This document shows, one piece after another, positions 8,543 through 12,800 of a DNA stretch of 12,800 nt; position 1 is the first letter of the stretch, and each line of letters begins with the position of its first letter. The notes beneath the pieces are model-generated. The model saw only the letters and a list, made by a program, of their open reading frames with translations. It ran no database searches and was not told the DNA's origin. Location: positions 1 through 12,800 of the forward strand of contig JALLAZ010001107.1 of NCBI GenBank assembly GCA_036939755.1, in the 5' to 3' direction. The translations under genes were made by a program, and so were the position numbers. Source of the DNA: Stephanodiscus triporus. Lineage: Eukaryota > Bacillariophyta > Thalassiosirophyceae > Thalassiosirales > Thalassiosiraceae.

Positions 8543-9801
8543 TCATCCTCCAACGAAGAACGTATCGGCCGGCATGGCTAGAGCGTACACCTGTCGGAGC
8601 AACCCACAGCACGCCTCCACCTCTGGAGAGTTGGCATCGACGGACATTGCCAGGCAATCGACCGACCTACGGAAGGCGTCCCTCGTCTCGTCGGGGATAT
8701 CGAAGTACTCGAAGCCGAGAAGGATCGCCGCGATGGCGACGGACGACGGAGGATGGACGGAGACGCAGGGGTAGGAGCATACGCTGAGCTCCGCGAGGAA
8801 TATCGAGAATTCCAACGAATCATCGAGCGGGCCCCACCCGTCGTCCCGAGAGTTGGATGCGATGAGAGGGTATAAGTTCTCGATGAACGAGACGGACGTC
8901 GGGGGGAACAGGTGCCAGTCGAGACAACGCATGATGGAGAGTTCCATCGCCTCGATGTGGCCGACGGTGACTGCGCCGTTTCCCGTGGATGCGATGGCGC
9001 GGATGGCGACCTTCTTTTGACCGTGGAGCTTGATCGCGAGGTACAGGCTCGCCATGGCCACGACTTGGAAGACCTGGCGTGTAGGATGGATGAATGATCA
9101 CGATAGGTGTGGTGGTGACGGTTGGGGGGGGAGGGGGATGTGGAATGAGAACGAAATGGATAATCGATAAATCTTCGTCGAATCATCATGTCTACACGCC
9201 TATCTCACCTCCACATCGTCGACGTGGGTCTTGGCGTGGTATTGATCAAGGTAGAAGGTCGAGATGCTGACAATTTCACGGCTCAGATCTTCGTAGTTTG
9301 TGAACGAACAATCATCAAGCATGAGGCCGTTGTACGTGCAAAATATGGGTCGCGTAAAGCACGGGAGCACTGCATGAAAAGGGATATCTGCTCACCGAGC
9401 ATATCGACCACATGATACATCCACTCGATTATCTTAGCCCTCCGTCGAATGCATAACCTCCCGGACATGGACTCCGGACCACCGACGCGGTAGGACGGCG
9501 AGGAGACGGAGGAGGAGTCGGATTCAGGGAGCGACGTCATCGCAGACGTGGGCGATCCGAATCGAATCCTCCGCGTCGTGGTGGCCCCTCCCGCCGACAT
9601 GGGACTCCAACTCGTCGTCGTCGACGCGTCGGCGCAGTTCGCGTTCGTCTCGCGATCCTCCCTCCAAGGCGGGCCCGTTCGCCACTCGTCGGAGAGGTAT
9701 CCGCGCGTTCGGTAGGCGACGTCCCGCTCCCGCATGACGAGGGCCTTCAGGTGAAGACGATGGCCGTCGATTTCGACCTGCTTCTTCGTCATGCTTTGCA
9801 T
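8543..9801 (-). CDS. dsCYC: Diatom-specific-type cyclin, three exons
   Basis: Cyclins bind and activate cyclin-dependent kinases. The exons on the minus strand are 9801-9396, 9288-9209 and 9073-8543, giving 338 residues. The cyclin box begins RRAKIIEWMYHVVDML (120-135, the MRAIL-like helix), passes across splice 1 into DLSREIVSISTFYLDQYHAK, then across splice 2 into VFQVVAMASLYLAIKLHG (163-180, with the Lys that contacts the kinase at 177), and continues to MRCLDWHLFPPTSVSFI near 210-226. The combination VVDxxxxSRE, YLAIKLHG and LDWHLxPPT is that of the expanded diatom cyclin family. The N-terminal 119 residues are Ser/Thr-rich, without a full RxxLxxxxN destruction box that I can see. It diverges from the aminotransferase gene across an unusual repeat-bearing promoter. 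The start is the first in-frame ATG; M4 is a second choice. Which kinase it binds and which phase it acts in are unknown. Confidence 0.87.
9074..9208 (-). other. Cyclin intron 2 (135 nt, phase 0)
   Basis: On the minus strand the donor is GAG|GTGAGA and the acceptor ACGCCAG|GTC. Removing it joins HVDDVE to VFQVVAMASLYLAIKL, the expected cyclin order. Confidence 0.87.
9289..9395 (-). other. Cyclin intron 1 (107 nt, phase 1)
   Basis: On the minus strand the donor is CTCG|GTGAGC and the acceptor TACGAAG|ATCTGA. The split codon becomes GAT (Asp), giving VVDML-D-LSREIVSI. The acceptor lacks a pyrimidine-rich tract. Earlier AGs, for example at about 9370, would leave an impossibly short 26-nt intron. 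Confidence 0.8.
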
Positions 9802-10092
9802 GCCCCGAGGAATTGTGATTGGCGGCGGATGGGTGGGTGGTGCCGGGTGGTGGGTATCGTAGGTGGTATCCGATCCGGCAGGATCCTGCGTGACGACGCT
9901 ACCATATCATACGATACATAGGGGTAGGTACCACACGACCTTCCTCTTTTTTTTACCTTCTGTGGTCGGAGAGAGGAAGATACAATACTGCTCAAGATTC
10001 TCGGAAGTTGAGTAACGACATAAAAAGATGACTGTCCGAGGGAGGATACGCGCCTCCCTTTCCGCGCGTGACTCGTCAATCCCCCGGTCCAG

Positions 10093-10135
10093 GTCAGCTA
10101 CTACCTAGGTAGGTATCCACCCACCACCACGCACG

Positions 10136-10139
<4 letters not shown>
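10093..10139 (+). repeat. 47-bp direct repeat, copy 1
   Basis: Begins GTCAGCTACTACCTAGG and ends CACGCACGCCCC. It is identical over 47 bases to 10194-10240, with an offset of 101 bp. It holds a perfect 12-bp palindrome, CTACCTAGGTAG, at 10101-10112. The copies look like a tandem duplication whose C-rich tails have since diverged. Confidence 0.95.

Positions 10140-10186
<47 letters not shown>
10136..10186 (+). repeat. 51-nt C homopolymer
   Basis: Uninterrupted run of 51 C (51 G on the other strand) between the two direct repeats. It is far longer than any other homopolymer in the window. The true length is uncertain, because such tracts are error-prone in sequencing and assembly. Confidence 0.85.
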
Positions 10187-10193
10187 ACGATCT

Positions 10194-10240
10194 GTCAGCT
10201 ACTACCTAGGTAGGTATCCACCCACCACCACGCACGCCCC
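10194..10240 (+). repeat. 47-bp direct repeat, copy 2
   Basis: Exact second copy of 10093-10139, with the palindrome CTACCTAGGTAG at 10202-10213. It is followed by a C-rich stretch broken by T and G, unlike the pure C tract after copy 1. It ends 64 nt before the aminotransferase ATG. Confidence 0.95.
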
Positions 10241-10304
10241 TCCCCCCGCCGCCCTCCCCGCCCCCCCCCCTTCTTGTCATACATCGGGTAATAACTAGAC
10301 GACG

Positions 10305-12470
10305 ATGACAACCCCCCGCCGTCTTCTCCTGGCGTACTGCGCCTTGCTAGCGGCGGCCGTCGAAAAGAACGAATCGCCAACCTCCTCCTCCTCCCCCTCC
10401 TCGCGAGCCGCGCCGTCATTTTTATTCGCCGCGGGGTTTCGTCTCCCCCCCGCCCGCGATCGCGCGGTCCGACGACGGCGACTGCCATCGTCGTCGTCGT
10501 CGTCGTCATCATCATCATCGCGCCGGGGAATACATCCCCCGTCATCGCCATCGTCGTCGTCGTCGTCGAGGTCGCGACTGGAACTTCGAAGTCCGGCGGC
10601 GAACGATCGCGCGCACGACGACGACGACGGCGCGACGACGACGTCGGGGGATCAAGTCGTTGGGGACAGGGCGCCGTGCTTCGACAACGGCGCGTGCCTC
10701 TCCTTTCCCGAGACCGACGACGGTGACGACGGGTCGACGGACGCCGCCGCGCCGAGGAACGATCGCGATCGTCCTCGGCGGGCCGTCGTACCCCCCGAGA
10801 CCGACTACGACGACGACGACTACGCCCCCTCCGGGGGGACGATGGGTCGTCTCGGACCGGGCGTCGGCCCGACGGTGTGGTCGGAATTCGGCCGACTCGC
10901 TCGGGAGCGGCAGGAGGCCGGTCGGGACGTCGCGAATCTCGGCCAGGGCTTCCCCGACTGGTCCCCGCCGAGCTTCGCGGTCGAGTCGCTCGTGTCGGCC
11001 GCGACGGACACGTCGTCGTCGTCGTGCTCGTCACCGCACCAGTACACGAGGACGGCGGGCCATCCGGGACTCGTCAAGCAGCTCGCGCGGAGGTACTCGA
11101 GGCACATGGGACGAGCGATCGACCCGATGGCCGAGGTCGCCGTCACCGTCGGCGCGAGTCAGGCGCTGTACCTGTGCCTCCAGACGCTCGTCGAGCCGGG
11201 TGTGTGCGACGAGGTCGTGCTCTTCGAGCCGTTCTTCGACCTGTACGCGAATCAGATCAGGCTCGCGGGCGGCACGCCCGTGTACGTTCCGCTCACGTTC
11301 GCGCCGCCCGCGTCCGCCGGGGGGGGGAAGGGGGGCGGAAGAGGAGGAGGAGGAGGAGGAGGGGGAGGCGGGACGTGGATCCTCGAATCGGATAGGCTCA
11401 GGGCGAAGATGTCGTCGACGAAAACGTGCGCGGTGATACTCAACTCCCCCCACAATCCCACGGGGAAGGTGTTCACGCAAGCCGAGATGCTTTCCATATC
11501 GCGGATCGTATCGAACGACGCCGGACCGCGATGCGTCGTCATTTCCGACGAGGTTTACAAGTACATCGTCCACTCCCCTCCCAAGGAGGAGGATGAGGGG
11601 GATGACGACAAAGACAAAGACGACGACGGCGGCGGCGTGGGGGTGGGGGGCGTCGACGGCGTCGTCGTCAGGGGCGGGAACGGCAGGACCGCGTCCTGCC
11701 CCGGACACGTCCACTTCGCGTCGTTGCCGAACATGTGGGACCGCACGATAACGGTGTCCTCGGCGGGGAAGACTTTCAGCGCCACGGGATGGCAGGTTGG
11801 ATGGTGCGTCGGTCCGTCGCGCTTAATATCGCCGATACACCGTCTGCTCCCGTACGTCCAATTCTGCGCCAGCACGGTCATGCAGGAGGCGCTCGCGCGG
11901 ACGTTGCCCCGCGCCGACGAGCCGTACATGGGACACGACAATTACTACGACTACCTCAACGACAAGTACCGACGGAAACGCGACCTCCTGGCCAGGGCCC
12001 TCGAGGACGTTGGATTCGAGGTGCCGGATTACGCTAGCAACCCCGGATGGGGCGGCTTCTTCATCTTCGCGCGGATAACGCCCCGGGTGCGCGATGCGTT
12101 GCCGTCCCACCGCCTCGAGGCGCCGTTCAGCTCCAACGCTGCCGCGCCGGGGGGCGAGGCCCGTCTGGATTGGGCCCTCTGCCAGTGGATGGCCGAGGAG
12201 AAAGGCGTACTTTGCATACCGTCCAGTCCCTTCTTCTCGAGGGAGAGGGCGTTGGAGGGCGCGTCGGACGAATTCATTAGGGTGGCATTCTGCAAGACCG
12301 ACGAGACGATAGAACGGGCCGCCGTGGCGTTGCGAGAATTAACTTCGTTGTCGGGAGAGGAGGGTGATGGCGACGACGAGGACGTGGATGCGGGTGTGGT
12401 CATCAGTGAGGGACCTGTTGCAGGCCTCTTGGCGGTTAATGAAAATGTGGTCGTGAATCGAATGGGATAA
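10305..12470 (+). CDS. PLP aminotransferase, kynurenine/glutamine transaminase type
   Basis: Single-exon, 721-residue fold-type I aminotransferase of the KYAT (kynurenine-oxoglutarate transaminase / cysteine-conjugate beta-lyase) group, which moves amino groups from kynurenine, glutamine or methionine to 2-oxo acids. The catalytic domain starts near 184: NLGQGFPDW at 211-219, NSPHNPTGK at 380-388 (N384 for PLP), ISDEVYKYIV at 413-422 (D415 for the pyridine ring), SSAGKTFSATGWQVGW with the Schiff-base lysine K489, and FIRVAFCK with the carboxylate-binding R659. Family proteins are about 420-450 residues; the excess is a 180-residue leader, a Gly-run insertion at 339-356 and an acidic/Gly insertion at about 427-466 before HFASLPNMWDRT. 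The leader begins with a signal-peptide-like segment (RRLLLAYCALLAAA) and then Ser/Pro/Arg-rich sequence, suggesting import into the secretory route or complex plastid. All key residues are present. The exact substrate is not decidable. Confidence 0.93.
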   Translation: MTTPRRLLLAYCALLAAAVEKNESPTSSSSPSSRAAPSFLFAAGFRLPPARDRAVRRRRLPSSSSSSSSSSSRRGIHPPSSPSSSSSSRSRLELRSPAANDRAHDDDDGATTTSGDQVVGDRAPCFDNGACLSFPETDDGDDGSTDAAAPRNDRDRPRRAVVPPETDYDDDDYAPSGGTMGRLGPGVGPTVWSEFGRLARERQEAGRDVANLGQGFPDWSPPSFAVESLVSAATDTSSSSCSSPHQYTRTAGHPGLVKQLARRYSRHMGRAIDPMAEVAVTVGASQALYLCLQTLVEPGVCDEVVLFEPFFDLYANQIRLAGGTPVYVPLTFAPPASAGGGKGGGRGGGGGGGGGGTWILESDRLRAKMSSTKTCAVILNSPHNPTGKVFTQAEMLSISRIVSNDAGPRCVVISDEVYKYIVHSPPKEEDEGDDDKDKDDDGGGVGVGGVDGVVVRGGNGRTASCPGHVHFASLPNMWDRTITVSSAGKTFSATGWQVGWCVGPSRLISPIHRLLPYVQFCASTVMQEALARTLPRADEPYMGHDNYYDYLNDKYRRKRDLLARALEDVGFEVPDYASNPGWGGFFIFARITPRVRDALPSHRLEAPFSSNAAAPGGEARLDWALCQWMAEEKGVLCIPSSPFFSRERALEGASDEFIRVAFCKTDETIERAAVALRELTSLSGEEGDGDDEDVDAGVVISEGPVAGLLAVNENVVVNRMG
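10488..10520 (+). repeat. (TCG/TCA)11 repeat coding poly-Ser
   Basis: Eleven serine codons in a row in the leader of the aminotransferase, seven TCG/TCA types of one phase. Similar TCG tracts occur in the CAP-G gene near 437-452 and 1108-1137. Confidence 0.9.
11319..11372 (+). repeat. G-rich (GGA)n tract coding a poly-Gly insertion
   Basis: Eighteen codons, nearly all Gly with one Lys and one Arg, inserted between VPLTFAPPASA and TWILESDRL of the aminotransferase. This is a surface loop region in family members. The strand is G-only over most of its length, so it could form G-quadruplexes in DNA or mRNA. Confidence 0.85.
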
Positions 12471-12588
12471 AGGTGTCAGGATATCGAATAACGATGTATC
12501 GAAAATAATGACCTGCAGCGAATCACTAACACATGGCGGGACTATGGTATTACGGATTGGTGAGATTAACCCTTATTCTAACATAGTT
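12471..12588. other. Short convergent spacer after the aminotransferase gene
   Basis: 118 nt between the aminotransferase stop and the stop of the minus-strand gene at the right edge. A/T-rich, no AATAAA in either direction, and nothing else visible. Confidence 0.5.
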
Positions 12589-12800
12589 TTACTCCAACCA
12601 CACACTTTCAAGAATATCAATGACTTTCTCTGGTAATGGCGTCGTATCATTGTTCAAGCCATTCATTTCTGTCTTAAGCACCTCCACCGCCAAACCTCTC
12701 AACGAATCCGGTATCAAGGCAAACATTTCGCCACAAAACCCCACAAGTGCGGACTCATCCACGGGAGTCAGAGGAATAGACAGACGATTCGCCTCCGTGA
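12589..12800 (-). CDS. C-terminal end of an unidentified protein (partial)
   Basis: The minus strand is open for 69 codons from the window edge to a TAA at 12591-12589, with no Met-started long ORF because the gene begins outside. The translation has a helical, protein-like composition with no low complexity: it includes LSIPLTPVDESALVGF, FALIPDSLRGLAVEVL and VIDILESVWLE at the end. Third-position use looks normal and the GC content is lower than in the other genes. I do not recognise the family. It is convergent with the aminotransferase gene. An intron within this stretch is possible. Confidence 0.55.
   Translation of the reverse strand, partial: TEANRLSIPLTPVDESALVGFCGEMFALIPDSLRGLAVEVLKTEMNGLNNDTTPLPEKVIDILESVWLE

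Larger units (their letters stand above)
9802..10304. promoter_or_regulatory. Divergent promoter region, cyclin / aminotransferase
   Basis: 503 nt between two start codons facing away from each other, with no plausible gene; a 96-codon minus-strand frame at 9789-10079 has no domain and overlaps the cyclin start. It contains a 12-bp palindrome GCAGGATCCTGC at 9878-9889, a T-run near 9947, and the 47-bp direct repeats around a C homopolymer at 10093-10240. C-rich, T/G-interrupted sequence continues to about 10270. No TATA box is obvious upstream of 10305. Confidence 0.6.

Noticed and set aside
9370..9395. Alternative 26-nt first intron in the cyclin
   Set aside because: Too short for a spliceosomal intron here, and the resulting exon would insert extra residues between VVDML and LSREIV, breaking the cyclin box.
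10047..10067. Possible second E2F site (TTTCCGCGC) upstream of the aminotransferase
   Set aside because: It does not fit TTTSSCGC at the sixth base, and I see no other E2F match in this promoter.
10093..10240. CRISPR array or transposon ends
   Set aside because: Only two repeats with a homopolymer spacer in a eukaryotic promoter. There are no terminal inverted repeats, target-site duplications or transposase.
10195..11034. 279-codon minus-strand ORF opposite the aminotransferase
   Set aside because: Ser/Arg/Thr/Met runs derive from the repeats of the sense gene, which has all catalytic motifs.

Overview
The window looks like nuclear DNA from a diatom. The strongest evidence is a cyclin gene of the diatom-specific type, rebuilt here from three exons. 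Short GT-AG introns (89 to 158 nt), close-packed genes on both strands, and long in-frame Ser, Asp, Gly, Thr and Arg runs coded by GTC/GAC-type triplet repeats all fit. The species cannot be told from sequence alone. I see no prokaryotic, viral, transposon, rRNA, tRNA or CRISPR signal.

Layout, left to right. 1-267: A/T-rich upstream region. 268-3952 (+): condensin I subunit CAP-G in three exons. 3953-4103: short convergent spacer. 4104-5747 (-): Methyltransf_16-type SAM-dependent methyltransferase, probably protein-lysine, in one exon. 5748-5939: compact divergent promoter with an E2F consensus, a CCAAT box, a G-quadruplex-type G-rich run and a small upstream ORF. 5940-8162 (+): low-complexity protein with an ordered series of segments resembling the vezatin family, but without its membrane helices. 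8163-8542: convergent spacer. 8543-9801 (-): diatom-type cyclin, three exons. 9802-10304: divergent promoter with two 47-bp direct repeats around a 51-nt C homopolymer. 10305-12470 (+): kynurenine/glutamine-type aminotransferase with an N-terminal targeting-like leader. 12589-12800 (-): the 3' end of another gene, cut by the window edge.

The genes do not form an operon. Two of them (CAP-G and the cyclin) act in the cell cycle, and a third promoter carries an E2F consensus, so shared cell-cycle timing is possible but not shown. Nothing here is clearly a new biological system. The best leads are the C-tract/direct-repeat structure, the E2F/CCAAT divergent promoter and the vezatin-like protein. 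Family assignments rest on motifs read by eye and recalled family sequences; no database search was run.
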